DNA of 64,000 nucleotides from Glycine soja (taxonomy: Eukaryota; Streptophyta; Magnoliopsida; Fabales; Fabaceae), in NCBI RefSeq assembly GCF_004193775.1, contig NC_041002.1, positions 12,746,485-12,810,484 of the forward strand. Direction: 5' to 3'. This document shows, in pieces, positions 12,087-22,499 of the stretch; positions within the stretch are counted from its first letter, which is position 1, and every line of letters begins with the position of its first letter. A program made the position numbers and the translations under genes. The notes beneath the pieces were generated by a model. It did no database searches. It was not told the DNA's origin and saw only the letters and a program-made list of their open reading frames with translations.

Positions 12087-12475
12087 GTCTATCTTGTGCA
12101 GAATTAGGGTAGAACTTTAACAAGGGCTAGGGCACAGAATTCCATAGCACACCACAATGCCTATTTCGGGAAAAGAGCTCTAGAGGTAGCAAGAGGAGCA
12201 GCTTTTGCAGAGATACCTGGGATTTGTAAGCTTATTATTGTTAGGGTTTCGTCTATAATGGTTGGATAAACACCTTTGTTGGGGATTTCTAATGAATAAC
12301 TGACGTAATTATTTTCATATATAATTGATTTTGTTTCTTGTGTTCAATGCTTCTTCAGTGCTTAAGTTTTGTATGCTCTTGGTCTGATCAACCATTTGTG
12401 TGCCTAGCTAGGTGATTTTAACATTGGGAAATGTATTGTTGCCTTCGAACTTTAATGAAACAGAATTGAAGCTTA

Positions 12476-12740
12476 GTCTTACAAGAGGGATCTGCGGATT
12501 AAGTTTTGATTTTAAGTATGCTGTTACAATAATGTTGTTTGGTCTAAGTCTAGTCCAACAAGAGGGATCTGAGGACAAAGCTTAGGCTAAATTAGGCTAA
12601 ACTTTCGTAAGCTATTTAAGCTAAGTCTAGTCCAACAAGAGGGATCTGAGGATGAAGCTTAGTTTGATGTTAGTCTAAACCTAAGAGGGCTATCTAAATT
12701 GAGCCCAGTCCAACAAGAGGGATCTGAGGATGAAGCTTGG
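12476..12740 (+). repeat. Four-copy minisatellite within the LTR
   Basis: The phrase CAACAAGAGGGATCTGAGGA recurs at about 12556, 12632 and 12714, with a diverged copy starting about 12481. Spacing is about 76-82 bases, and the flanking AGTCTAGTC and GAAGCTTAG are conserved. It is a short tandem repeat inside the retroelement LTR. Confidence 0.8.
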
Positions 12741-13116
12741 ATTGATTCAGTCCAACTAGGGATTGAGATTTAGTAATTTAGGCTACAACATAGAACACAA
12801 AAGCATGATTGATTAGAGAAACATCCTTGTATGCATCAGCTGGTCTGTTAGAAAGACCCAACAATTCTACCTACTACTATCAATTTCACTTACTTGCATT
12901 TTTACTATTTTTATCCTAGACCTATTTTAATTCTATTTTAAACCATCAATTATCAATGTTTCTTTCAACAATGCCTTATTTTTTAATTTAACCCGGTCTT
13001 AGACTAGTTTCCATGAGTTCGATACTTGGATTCATCCGTTTTAATTTTTAAATACTTGACGATCCGGTGCGCTTTCTAGCAAACCGGATTTCCCTTGAAT
13101 ATATTCGTACGAAGAA

Positions 13117-13600
13117 AAAGTGGAACAAAAAGTAATCGCAGGGGAAATCCAACAATATGCACCGCCTGAAGATTCAAGACAAAATGAAGGATTCAAGACA
13201 AGAATAAAAGAGACAAATGATAACATTGGTGATAACACTCAGATGGAAGTAAATGTGTCTGAGATAGACATGACAAGTCAAACAACATCTTCAGCAAAGG
13301 TAAGTGGACAGAGGAAGAAAGGGTGACAAAAGAATTAGGGTTGCTGCCAAGCTTTCCTCACAATTAGATTGTATTAGTCAAACATTTGAATTTAGTGTAT
13401 CTGCTCAAGACCCAACTAGCACTACTGCATGTGTAGCAAAGTTGAAAGATTTACCAGGACTTGAGTGTTAGAGTGAACTATTTTACAAAGCCACTAGACT
13501 TATGAAAAAAGGGCAAACAGGATTACCTTTGTTGATTTAGAAGAGCTTGAACTACAACATGGATTGATCAAGTTTGACACTTGAGCACAAGTTCCTTAGC
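13117..13600 (+). pseudogene. MYB/SANT-like accessory protein of PIF/Harbinger, C-terminal half
   Basis: An open stretch (13120-13326) ending in basic residues leads, after a stop and frameshift, into a tail with SELFYKATRLMKKGQ and an ELELQHGLIKF-like end. That tail matches the C-terminus of the plant MYB/SANT-like (L10-interacting MYB type) proteins that serve as the second PIF/Harbinger protein. The N-terminal DNA-binding region is missing or unrecognisable. Family assignment is from remembered motifs. Confidence 0.5.
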
Positions 13601-13799
13601 TTCTCCTATGTCTGATATCATTGACACTTACTAGTTTTGCTTGGTTAGGAACCTTGGTTGTGTTAAGGATCTTAGTTTTTAATTTCAGTTATGTCATGAA
13701 TCTTTGTTTTTAATTTTGGTTATGCTATGAATCTTGGTTATGGTTTGGCTCTTGATTTTTATTTTCAGTTGTGTTATGACTTTTTTTCCTTCTATAGGA

Positions 13800-15112
13800 T
13801 GTCTTCATCATTATTGTCAAACGACTCATCATTATCATCAAATGACTCTTCATCTGATGATGATGATCACATTATGAAGAACAAAGTGTTGATGTTCACT
13901 GTAACTAATGTTACCAATTACTTCATGAATTATTTGTGAAAAATCCATGTAGAGATTCAACCATGACAGGCCAGGCCATTGTTGGGTATATGAAATTCTA
14001 AATGGTCATCCAATTTGTTGTTATCAGATGTTTAGAATGAAGAAACTTGTCTTTCTTGAATTATGTGATATCTTGGAAACCAAGTACAACTTATAGAAAA
14101 CTCGAAATGTCAGAATTTATGAGCAAGTTGGCTTGTTTTTATACATGTTGAATCAACCAGGTTTTGTTCGTAATTGTGAGGAAAAATTTTAACATTCAGG
14201 TGAAATAATATCTAGACATTTCCATAATAACTTAGAAGTTGTGTGTGTGTTTGCAAAGGACATAATTAAGCCTATTGATCCATCATTTAGAGATACTCTT
14301 GATAAGATTTAGAAAGATATCAAATATCACCCTTATTTTAAGGATTGTATTGGTGCAATAGATGGTACTCATATACGAGTTTGTGTTCCCTCTCATCTAC
14401 AAGGAGTCTATATTGGCCAAAAAGGCTACACTACCACTAATGTCATGGATGTTTGTGACTTTAGCATGTGTGTTCACAATTGTTTAGGCAGGTTGGGAAA
14501 GTTCTGTACATGATACTAAGATATTTATGGAGGCTTTACGTAAACCTACATTGCATTTTCCACATCTTCCTCAAGGTACTTAACATTTATATTATATTAT
14601 ATTATATTATATTATATATATGTATGTATGTATATATATGTCATTATAAGTTTGTGTTCTAACATGCACTATTGTTTTATTCTTTAGGTAGATATTATCT
14701 CGTTGATTCTAGTTACCCTACTTTTATGGGTTTTCTAGGGCCGTACAAGAAAGCTAGGTACCATCTCCTGCAAATTAGAATTGGGCCTAGAATCAGGGGG
14801 AGAGTTGAAGTTTTTAATTATTATCATTCTAGTTTTTTAAGTACAATTGAACGTGCATTTGGTTTATGTAAAGCGAGATGGAAGATATTGGGTAATATGT
14901 CACCTTTTGCTTTGAAAACAGAAAACCAAATCATTGTTGTTTGCATGGCTTTACATAACTTCATTCAAAGAAATGACAGGGGTGATAGAGAATTTGATTC
15001 ATTAGATGAAGATAACGAATATAAAGATAGTGATGAGGAGTAAAATAAAGTTGGCCCTAGTACTACAACATGGGAAGAACTGGATGCTCAAAGTACTTTA
15101 CAAATGGAATAA
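13800..15112 (+). pseudogene. HARBI1-like DDE nuclease (PIF/Harbinger transposase), degenerate
   Basis: After a T-rich intron-like stretch ending TTCTATAG, an ATG at 13800 starts MSSSLLSNDSS with an acidic Ser/Asp N-terminus. Downstream blocks are VFAKDIIKPIDPSFRD (about 14252), the first catalytic Asp in CIGAIDGTHIRVCVP (14345-14391), the second in YLVDSSYPTFMGFLGPYKKA (14696-14755) and the Glu in STIERAFGLCKARWKI (14838-14890). The catalytic DDE residues are kept, but stops near 13939 and 14312 and a frameshift near 14465 break the protein. A TA-rich intron-like stretch occupies about 14575-14690. In a live element this enzyme would cut the terminal repeats. Confidence 0.85.
14586..14642. 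repeat. ATATT and TATG/TA short tandem repeat
   Basis: Pentanucleotide ATATT repeats (about six) run into TATG and TA repeats. They sit in the likely intron of the Harbinger transposase pseudogene. Confidence 0.85.
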
Positions 15113-15329
15113 TTTAGATAATCTCTAAAAAAATATTTCCAACACATTTAATTTCTTTGTTTTTTAAGAATACATGGTTGTATGTTTATGGTATGAGTAT
15201 ATTTGAATAATTTTATATTGGATGACACTATTGATGATGTTATTATGAGGTTAATGATATCTTATGTTTTCACTACTACAAAAAAGACCTATCTTATCTT
15301 AGGTTAATGATATCAGTTATTTCTAGTAT

Positions 15330-15612
15330 ACTACATCGGTATACGATCGCCGTCGTTGGGGACGTTGTTAAAAGGGAAGCCTATATTACGATAGTTTCCG
15401 AAGACCGTCTTAGAAGACACAGTATTTCTACATCGGTTGTTGAGACGAGACTGTCTTAGAATGCTCATGATTCTACATCAGTCTTCTTAGAACTGATGTA
15501 GAATGTTCATCATTCTAAGACGGTCTTTGACACGTGACCGTCTTAGAATGGTTAACATTCTACATCGGTTTTCTTAGAACCGATGTAGAATGATGAGCAT
15601 TCTAAGAAAAGA
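15330..15612. repeat. Subterminal palindromic repeats of CACTA-1
   Basis: Imperfect palindromes alternate between an ATTCTACATCGGTTxTC type and a TTCTAAGACGGTC type, about six units in all. The best is a stem at 15560-15592 pairing ATTCTACATCGGTT with AACCGATGTAGAAT. In En/Spm-type elements such repeats are the transposase binding sites. Confidence 0.85.
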
Positions 15613-17024
15613 GAATAGGATTTCAATGTGTAGTGCCCCTTTGAAGGCTTCGTTCCATGGTGAGTAATTGTAGTAGCAAGTTCATACTTTTGACCCTTCA
15701 GAAGCATAAAAATCAATCAGCCAGTACACCCTCTTCGTTCTAGTTAAATAAAATTGTGGAGGGGACAGAGAAAGACTACATCATTAGTTATCAGAGGTAC
15801 ATAGAAGAGCTTCTTGTTTTGGTTATGATCAATAATAGAATACTACTTTGCTTGTTTTGGTTAAAATTAGTGCATTAGAGAATACCTCATTTACTTAAGT
15901 CTTATTGTTTTTATGGTAAGACCAAACAAATGTGCTAGAAAATTAGCTAATCATCCATAGTCTTGTATTTCTCATTAGAACCTTTCAAAGTAGGGGGAGG
16001 GGAGGAAAGTAAAAAAGCAGGCTCCATAAGCAATGATTTATATTTCTCTAATTCTGTCCCTTTTCATTGTCAAAATAACATCAGTGGTCCTAAACTCCTG
16101 ATAACTTCAGGTTCTCCCAAAACATTTTTTACATTATAGAGGAGAGAGAGGGAGAGGGAGAGGGAGAGGGAGAAGAAGAAGATGAAGGATGATGAAGAAG
16201 AAGCATAGTGGTTGAGTGAATGAAGGGAAAGAAGGACTATTTTGCAACACTGTCAACAATAGTGTCACGTTGGATAGTCTACGTGACACTGAATTGCCAA
16301 CAATGTACCTCTCTAACGGCGTTACTTGGGAATTTAACGACAAGGACTATTTTGCAACATTTATACAAAGATAGAGACTATTTTTATCATTTCAATAAGC
16401 TAGGGACTAATATGCAAAAGGGATACAAAGTCAGGGACTAAAATGCCTATTTACTTGATAAAGTGCAAAGACAGGTATTTCTTCCCCTTTACAAGCAGTT
16501 GATACCCTAAATGGTATATTGGTATAATATCAAAACAAAGACCAATAACAATACTAAGAAGATATAGCTAAAAGATAATTACCATTTTGCTATATAAGCT
16601 ATAGAATCAACTAAGTGCAACAGTATTAAAAATATGTATATCATTAATTAATAAAATAAAACAAAGACAGGTTATGGTAGAAGATTGAAGCTAACTTGAA
16701 TCAACTACCATACGGTAGGAGTAATCAGAGCCATCAGTTCCAGGAGGCCTTCCAGAAGTCAATTTTCTATGTTGCATCTTCTTTAATAACAATCTAACAT
16801 TTGGTGTTAAGCATGGACTGATTTATATATGAGTAATAAGTTAGTATTTGGTGTGTATCCATGTACCCAATAGGTAGGAACACTGAAAACATAATGACAA
16901 CTATTTAGGAGTAGTGGAGTAGTAATGCATCATAGTCCACTTTAAAAAAAAATCTATGAACATTGTATAAAAAAGAAGAAATTTTTAAGTAATTTTGAAT
17001 CACTAAGTACTTATTTATGGTCTG

Positions 17025-17100
<76 letters not shown>

Positions 17101-18540
17101 GATATTTAATTTTATAATTTAAAAAATATTAGATTATATGTCAGGTAAAAACTTATTAAAATTATGATAGTAAAGAATTACCTAATAATTTCTTACTAGT
17201 ATGTCATAGGGTGTGTTATTGAATTTTCATGAATTAAATAATGCATTTTCACATGAACGCACATCTTTTCTTCTCTATATAAAAATAGGAGGATGGCTAT
17301 TTTGCCACAACCACTGCTAACACTAACAGACACTGGGCTTTAGCTTTCCCAAGGATTGCCTAAATGCATTATTGGATCTTTAATATATTTATCATTATCG
17401 GTTGAAAATCATTAAAAATATAAAAAAAAAATGAGTGAAAACTATGCAATTTTATATTTTTTTTCTTAATAAATTTTAGTTAATAACAAAAAAAATGAAA
17501 TTATGAGTAACATTTCTTATAATTCTTTCTCTCCCTCTTTGTCTTGAATCTTCATATTATATAACTTAAAATGAAAATCGCTTTCTCTGATGCCGAACCA
17601 ACAAAATGTATCCATATATAAGTTAGTTAATTATATAGCTACGCAGCATGTGCCTTTTACTCGTTAGTTAATTATATAAGTTAAACTATATCCATATATA
17701 AAGGCTACATATATAGCCTACAAGAGAACAGGGAATAATCTTAAATTTAGTGTTAATTTTTTATGTTTTAAATATAGAATTTAACATGGCCAGAATCAGT
17801 CAATTGCTTTATTATATAAGAATTCTTAATAGAAAATTACAGAGACATATTTTAAATTCCTTTTCTTGTAGCTCCTCTAATTAACTTGATATTTTTCTTA
17901 CAAATACAAAATAAATATAACATGAGCTTGATTTATTAAACTGCCCTAGAACCTTACAGAAGAAAAGATGCAAAATTCCAATGAAGCACGACATTAGCAA
18001 AACAAGCTTTTTATGAACCAGAAGGTGCAATTTTGGCACTCATTTGATGTTGAAGAGGAGAACTTACCATTAAGCCAAGATTTCTGGTCTGATCGGTAGT
18101 TTTGATGATCGGTAGTTTTGAGAGGATCATCAGGATCTGCAGCACAGGGGACAAATAAAATCTTATTTCAAACAACAGAATTGAAATGGTAGATAATTTT
18201 AAAGAATAAGTTAATATGTTATTAGTGTCTCTACAGTACCTTGACAGAAAAGCCACACGACATGCATGATGAATAAAGCCATGTTTTAGCAATTACTAAT
18301 TAAGTAAAAAAAGATGAGAGATCCTTTACAAGAATGATTGATTTGTTAGAATTTAGAAAAGAGGATGTGATAATACTATGCAAATTGGTGTATTTTCCAT
18401 AGCTCACTATTTATTCTGTGTTGGTACAAAGAAATTAGCTTCTTCTGAATTCTGATTTGCAGTATTTTGATCACTAAGTAACCATTAAAGACATTTTAAT
18501 AATGTTTCAGTAACAATGAACCAAATAACGAGAGATATAA
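15613..18540. other. Non-coding left interior of CACTA-1
   Basis: No gene was recognised. There is a GA-rich low-complexity tract (16139-16200), a block at 16220-16490 with repeated GGACTATTTTGCAACA and GGGACTAA phrases of the kind found in many plant repeats, an AT microsatellite (17028-17095), and otherwise AT-rich DNA. Confidence 0.6.
17028..17095. repeat. (AT)n microsatellite, about 34 units
   Basis: An uninterrupted AT dinucleotide run of about 68 bases in the left interior of CACTA-1. Confidence 0.98.
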
Positions 18541-18700
18541 AAACTTCGTACCCCATTGCCCAGAGGCTCTTCGCTATGCGAAGGTATGGGGGAGGGATGT
18601 TGTACGCAGCCTTACCCTTGCATATGCAAAGAGGCTGTTTCCGGATTCGAACCCATGACCAACAAGTCACCAAGGCACAACTTAACAAAAATAATATTAG
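18541..18700 (-). mobile_element. Au-like SINE
   Basis: On the minus strand a tRNA-derived head has a box B GGTTCGAATCC (18643-18653) and a box A-like TGCCTTGGTGAC about 30 bases upstream. This is followed by the Au-family body: GGAAACAGCCTCTTTGCAT, then CAAGGGTAAGGCTGCGTAC, and a T-rich end near 18541. Au SINEs are pol III-transcribed short elements found across seed plants. Target-site duplications were not clear. It lies inside CACTA-1, so it was either captured with flanking DNA or inserted later. Confidence 0.8.
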
Positions 18701-18854
18701 TCCCACTTAAGGAATATTTAGTACTAAAAGAAACCAACATTGTATGGAAAAACAAGCAGCCTATATTAGTAGCCAACGTGAAGACAAAATTTAAGAAGGT
18801 ATATTAGCTTACTATTTTTACAAAAACACCATAAAGATAAATATGCTGAGGAAA

Positions 18855-19532
18855 TCAGTAACTTGTCCTTCCATCACCCTCAGTTATCACGTCCTGGAAG
18901 GTTCCATTGCTAGGAATCATGGGCAAGACATGCTCTTGATGGGGATTGGGGTACAATGACATCAAGAAGATAGGGGCCAGGGGTCTCCAGCATTTTCTGA
19001 ATTGCCGCTCTAAGGTCTTCTTTCTTGGTCACACGAGCTGCCGGTATCCCATAAGCATCAGCAAACTTCAACATATTGGGGTATATGGCATTCTCATTAG
19101 AGGGGTCTCCCAGATATGTGTGAGCCCTGTTAGACTTATAGAACCGATCCTCCCACTGAACAACCATACCCAAGTGTTGATTATTCAACAACAGTATCTT
19201 AAGAGAGAGCTTCCCCATAGCACCAAGACCACCGGATGTTAGCCACTGCCTAGGCCTCTTGTACTTGTAAAACTGAGCAGCCCACATCTGGTGTTGTCCA
19301 ACTCCAGTACTCACAATAGCTTCCCCATTGGTTAACTCATCAAGAACCTGTACAGCATACCGAGGAGAAATCTCTTTTTCAAAAGTCTTATAACTCAAAG
19401 GAAACCTTCGCTTCTGTTCATTCAGTTCTTCCCTCCAACCTCTGAAATCAAGCTTCCCTGCAACCCCTCTGCTCTCCAACACGCGATTAATCCCCTTCAA
19501 TGCCAACTTCAAATTCACACAAACTGACACAT
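18855..19532 (-). pseudogene. ALS: Acetolactate synthase (AHAS) C-terminal fragment carried by CACTA-1
   Basis: The frame reads [20 protein letters not shown], then [58 protein letters not shown] and ends near the native TGA at 18855. This is the C-terminal half of plant acetolactate synthase, the plastid ThDP enzyme that begins branched-chain amino acid synthesis. The sequence jumps from GGLGAMG to LKILLLNNQ near 19215, so about 40-45 codons holding the GDG...NN ThDP-binding motif are missing. A short insertion near 18950 shifts the frame before the last 30 codons. Enzyme activity is therefore excluded. The native plant ALS gene is commonly intronless, so fragment origin from DNA or RNA cannot be told. 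Confidence 0.92.
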
Positions 19533-19640
19533 GCACCTTTGACCAGCAGCACCAAAACCTGTAGCAACTAAAGCATTTACAGTAGCATCAACACTAGCAT
19601 CAGGCATTACAACCACATGATTTTTGTCCCACATATTAAC
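19533..19640 (-). pseudogene. Methylmalonate-semialdehyde dehydrogenase exon fragment fused to ALS
   Basis: The exon-like block starts after a TTTTCAG splice-acceptor sequence (19641-19647) and reads [20 protein letters not shown] then [10 protein letters not shown]. This is the catalytic-Cys region of the ALDH6 (methylmalonate-semialdehyde dehydrogenase) family, a mitochondrial enzyme of valine and pyrimidine catabolism. At TGCATG it joins ALS sequence directly, with a few bases of possible shared sequence at the joint. The MMSDH frame runs into TGA ten bases later, so the fusion is out of frame with ALS. Confidence 0.8.
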
Positions 19641-20161
19641 CTGAAAACTTGAATACATGATTCAATTATTTACTAGATGCCAAATAAGCCCATGAGTTCC
19701 TTTACTTGGAAATTTTTTCAAGAAACAAGTGAACAAGTGAAGAACAAAAGTTTAATCACAAAAGCTTATAGCATACATGGGTTTGATGAACTATATTTAA
19801 GACACCCTCAGGCAAACCAACTTCAATTTCCAATTCTGCAAGCATTACAGAAGCACTTGGAAAAATACCACAAAGTTATGAATCCAATTGTTTCTACCAT
19901 AAGTTGCATGTAACCAAAAATGATGAATCATGAAAGTGGACAACATACTGTATATTTCTAAGTTCTGCCAGTTAAGTTTGCTATTACCATAGAAGCATGT
20001 TGCACATACCATTACATGGATGGGGAAGAAAAACTCATGGGTAGACGATAATATTTAGTATTCCACCAGCTTGTTGAGTTTTCCGATTCACAAGATTATC
20101 TGTGTGAAATTTCTATACAAATAATAATCAAGGCGAAGAACCCCACAAAACCTCAGCAGCA

Positions 20162-20332
20162 ATGGTGGCAGCTTCGGCTTCAGAAACAGAGGCGTCTCAA
20201 ACTCTAATCAAAATCTGGGGTTTAAAAGCCCTCTTCTCCCTTTGCCGAAACCCTTCCCCAACTTCCAACTGCAACACAAACCTTGCCACGCAGCTCGCAA
20301 AAGGCTTTCTCTCACGAACACTTCTTTATTGA
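20162..20332 (+). other. Short plus-strand ORF of unknown status (56 codons)
   Basis: ATG at 20162 opens MVAASASETEASQTLIKIWG and ends at TGA after RTLLY. The region is GC-rich and overlaps the extension of the minus-strand fragment, so one of the two is a shadow. No family was recognised. Confidence 0.25.
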
Positions 20333-20339
20333 ATCGGAT

Positions 20340-20793
20340 TAACGCCGCCACTACCAGACCAGCCTATTCGCGAACCCGGTTCGGACATTTTGAGTCAAAA
20401 AGAACTGATTCCAGCAAGGAGAAGAGCTTTAATTTGAGAACCAGGTCCTGCAACTCACGATTGAAGCCCTGCGAGACTCGGTCATGAAACTGAGTCAGCA
20501 GCGCGACCAAATCATTGTTATTAATGTTAGGATTTCGTAGCGAGGCAGAGAGGCGGTGGAGAGTTTCGCGGTCGATCCAGGCTTGGATTTCGTACCCGAT
20601 TTCGACGACGACGCGTGAGAGGGAGTGTGTGGAGAGGGGCACGTGAGGAAGGATCGGAGGCCCTTAGAGTTGTTGAGGGAGTCGACGAGGGTTGAGGCAG
20701 TGGAAGTGGTCGGAGAGAGTGGAGAAAACCTAAGTGAAAAAGAAGAGAGTGGGGTTTGGATTGAGGCTTAGGGTTTCTGGTAGTGAGAAACAC
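20340..20793 (-). pseudogene. Unidentified host-like gene fragment (possibly ARM-repeat type)
   Basis: An unusually GC-rich stretch for this window with an open frame (20642-20364) reading VVEIGYEIQAWIDRETLHRL, then LVALLTQFHDRVSQGF and LVLKLKLFSLLESVLFDS. After a stop the same style continues as AGLVVAALIRFNKEVFV. The Leu-rich helical pattern and the LVVAALIRFNK phrase recall plant armadillo-repeat proteins, but I cannot name the gene. A Pro/Ser-rich frame lies upstream to 20793. It is inside CACTA-1 on the same strand as the MMSDH-ALS fusion, so it is likely another captured fragment. Confidence 0.45.
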
Positions 20794-20979
20794 GATTGTT
20801 GAAGTTAGTGGGCAGGAGTGAGAGAGACGCGTGCCTATAAGTTAGATGCATTTTCAAAATGGTGACCGTCTTTAAAAAGTTGCAGTTATTTACAAAACTA
20901 CCACCGTTCTTTCTTTTAAAACGGTTATTGTATAACCTTCGTATATCTCCTGTCATCGTAAACATTTATTTTAGTAGTG

Positions 20980-22476
20980 TTTGTTATAAATTATAATTAC
21001 ATAATAATTAAATTATAAATTAGAATGTAAGTGATTGTATTATTAAAACAATAACGTATTAATTACATTTTAAATGTGAAAATTAATTATGTAGAAAGAT
21101 GTATAAGTATATTTTTATGAGATACATTTATTTTATTTTTATAAAATAATTATTTTTTTATCAAAATTTCTAGAAAATATATAATAATATTTTAAATAAA
21201 ATGATAAATTTAAAATATTTTTATAAATGAAATAGAAAAAAATAATTTTTATTATTTTTAATAATATTTAATTATTTAAAGTATTTAATAATTATGCAAT
21301 AATGTTAAAGCATTTAATTTTTAATTTTAATTATGTAAAAGACCTTTTACAATTTCTTCCAAACATCACATTATTTAAAATAAGTACTTAAAAATTTATC
21401 ATCCAAATATCAAATTATCTTATGTAAAAATAACTTTTCAAATAAGAGCTTCTTGAAGTGTTTTTCCTATAAGATCTTTTATAGTGATCCACCCAAACAG
21501 GCCAAGTAGGGGTGAGTTGTAAATTGCTATTTACAGCAAACATAATATTTGTTTGCTTCTTTGCTTATTAGACCTCTTACGGGTTTTTTTATCTATGTAT
21601 TAAAGTGGATTAATTTGAATTATTTGTTGTCTCATTTTCAGCATCCAGGAGTTGAAATCTTATGTTTGCATATAATTTAAACTGTCAACTTCACCAGTTA
21701 AGACTAGTTGATGTGCTTGTTGATAAAGATAGAGAAAAAAGGTTAGCTCTATGTTGAGTTTAAAACATGAGAACTCGATCATGGTTGCCTAAGATTAGTT
21801 ACTTGAACTTGCCGACGAAGTTGAGGCAATGTTCTTTTGCCTTCTGTTCATCATTTCCCAAAGATGAAAACAAATAAGTAAACCAATCTAACACGAGTCA
21901 GGTAATATGGCTGCCTATATGAGGCAAAGAGTCCTTTGATTGTGGAGTTATGATGCCATGAGTTTCCAGGCTCTGTTAGTACAAGAGTTGTCAAACCTGA
22001 TATGTTTATCAAGGGATAACGTACTTTCTAGGCCTCAAATTTCTAAATTACCTTGCCTTCCTAGCCATCTCAATTCGGAACAAAAATGCACTCTAAGTTC
22101 AATTCATAACCTTATTAGTTTCAATGAATGTGTGTTGTCAATACATTTAACTTATAATATAATACATTTTAAACAAATCCCTACAACAAAATTGTTCTCA
22201 TACTATATTATGTACATGAAATACATTGAAGTTAGACTCATGTATTGTGTCCTACATGTATATTGACAAAGTAGCACCCAGCAAATAAAACAAAAAGTTG
22301 TTTGCTAAATACATCATATTAAGTTGGAATGCATAGGCCAGAGAGCAAGAAGCTAGAGACCACTTTCCAATAGCACAAGAAGGCATAAGGCATTGCACCT
22401 CAAACTTTTGAACAATTCGCATATTTAGAGATTTCTTTCATGTGGTTCAAGCCATGGGAAGGCCAGGAAATCAAAT
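20980..22476. other. Intergenic AT-rich DNA between CACTA-1 and CACTA-2
   Basis: No gene is supported. The stretch is AT-rich with short open frames (21940-22266) showing no recognisable family or composition shift. The phrase CACCCAAACAGGCC (21490-21503) is of a type I associate with small DNA-element ends, but no partner was found. Confidence 0.6.
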
Positions 22477-22499
22477 CACTACTACAAAATCTAGATTTA

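Larger units (their letters stand above)
5489..13100 (+). mobile_element. Athila-like Ty3/gypsy retrotransposon, 5'-truncated, plus strand
   Basis: Gag and protease remnants (5489-7185), a non-coding motif-rich spacer (7190-9060), a 'putative plant transposon protein' ORF (9070-10520), a purine-rich AATTTGGGGGAGG tract (11268-11280) and LTR-like sequence (about 11283-13100) follow each other in one orientation. RT, RNase H and integrase are absent from the expected place, so it is a non-autonomous or internally deleted derivative. The 5' LTR and gag N-terminus are missing; the sequence begins in mid-gag exactly where the minus-strand gypsy element ends, which suggests nested insertion plus loss, or that the missing part lies elsewhere. 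Confidence 0.75.
11283..13100 (+). repeat. Probable 3' LTR of the plus-strand gypsy element
   Basis: The region begins with TGGGTAAG directly after the purine tract and extends to about 13100, ending in a TCCGGTGCGCTTTCTAGC-like phrase that I associate with the 3' part of Athila-like LTRs. It contains a second cluster of GCGCTAAGC motifs (11938-12060), a TATTTAAA box (12079-12086) and a short minisatellite (12476-12740). No partner LTR is in the window, so both ends are estimates. Confidence 0.55.
13110..15115 (+). mobile_element. Decayed PIF/Harbinger transposon (MYB-like ORF plus DDE nuclease ORF)
   Basis: Two ORFs typical of PIF/Harbinger elements follow one another on the plus strand: a MYB/SANT-type DNA-binding protein remnant and a HARBI1-like transposase. 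The left side abuts the gypsy LTR, suggesting truncation by that insertion; terminal inverted repeats were not found. The right limit is set by the end of coding similarity. Confidence 0.7.
15271..20979. mobile_element. CACTA-1, gene-fragment-carrying CACTA transposon (5,709 bp)
   Basis: The left end is CACTACTACAAAAAAG at 15271 and the right end is ...TTTAGTAGTG at 20979, the reverse complement of CACTACTAAA. The 3-bp flanks are TTT (15268-15270) and TTT (20980-20982), the target-site duplication size of the CACTA superfamily. Subterminal palindromes occupy 15400-15610 on the left, with weaker ones at 20860-20940 on the right. No transposase was found, so the element is non-autonomous. Its cargo is an MMSDH-acetolactate synthase fusion, another host-like fragment, and an Au SINE. 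Confidence 0.9.

Noticed and set aside
12476..12740. CRISPR-like spaced repeats
   Set aside because: Eukaryotic LTR minisatellite with related, not unique, spacers.
18516..18700. Possible true tRNA gene
   Set aside because: Boxes A and B are present but no acceptor stem or anticodon arm; the following sequence is the Au SINE body.
18485..18710. ORFs on both strands with Cys-rich text
   Set aside because: They are translations of the Au-like SINE.
18855..19532. A functional acetolactate synthase gene
   Set aside because: No N-terminal half or transit peptide, ThDP motif deleted, frame shifted near the end.
21940..22266. 108-residue plus-strand ORF in the inter-CACTA spacer
   Set aside because: No motif, no splice context and no composition shift; likely chance.
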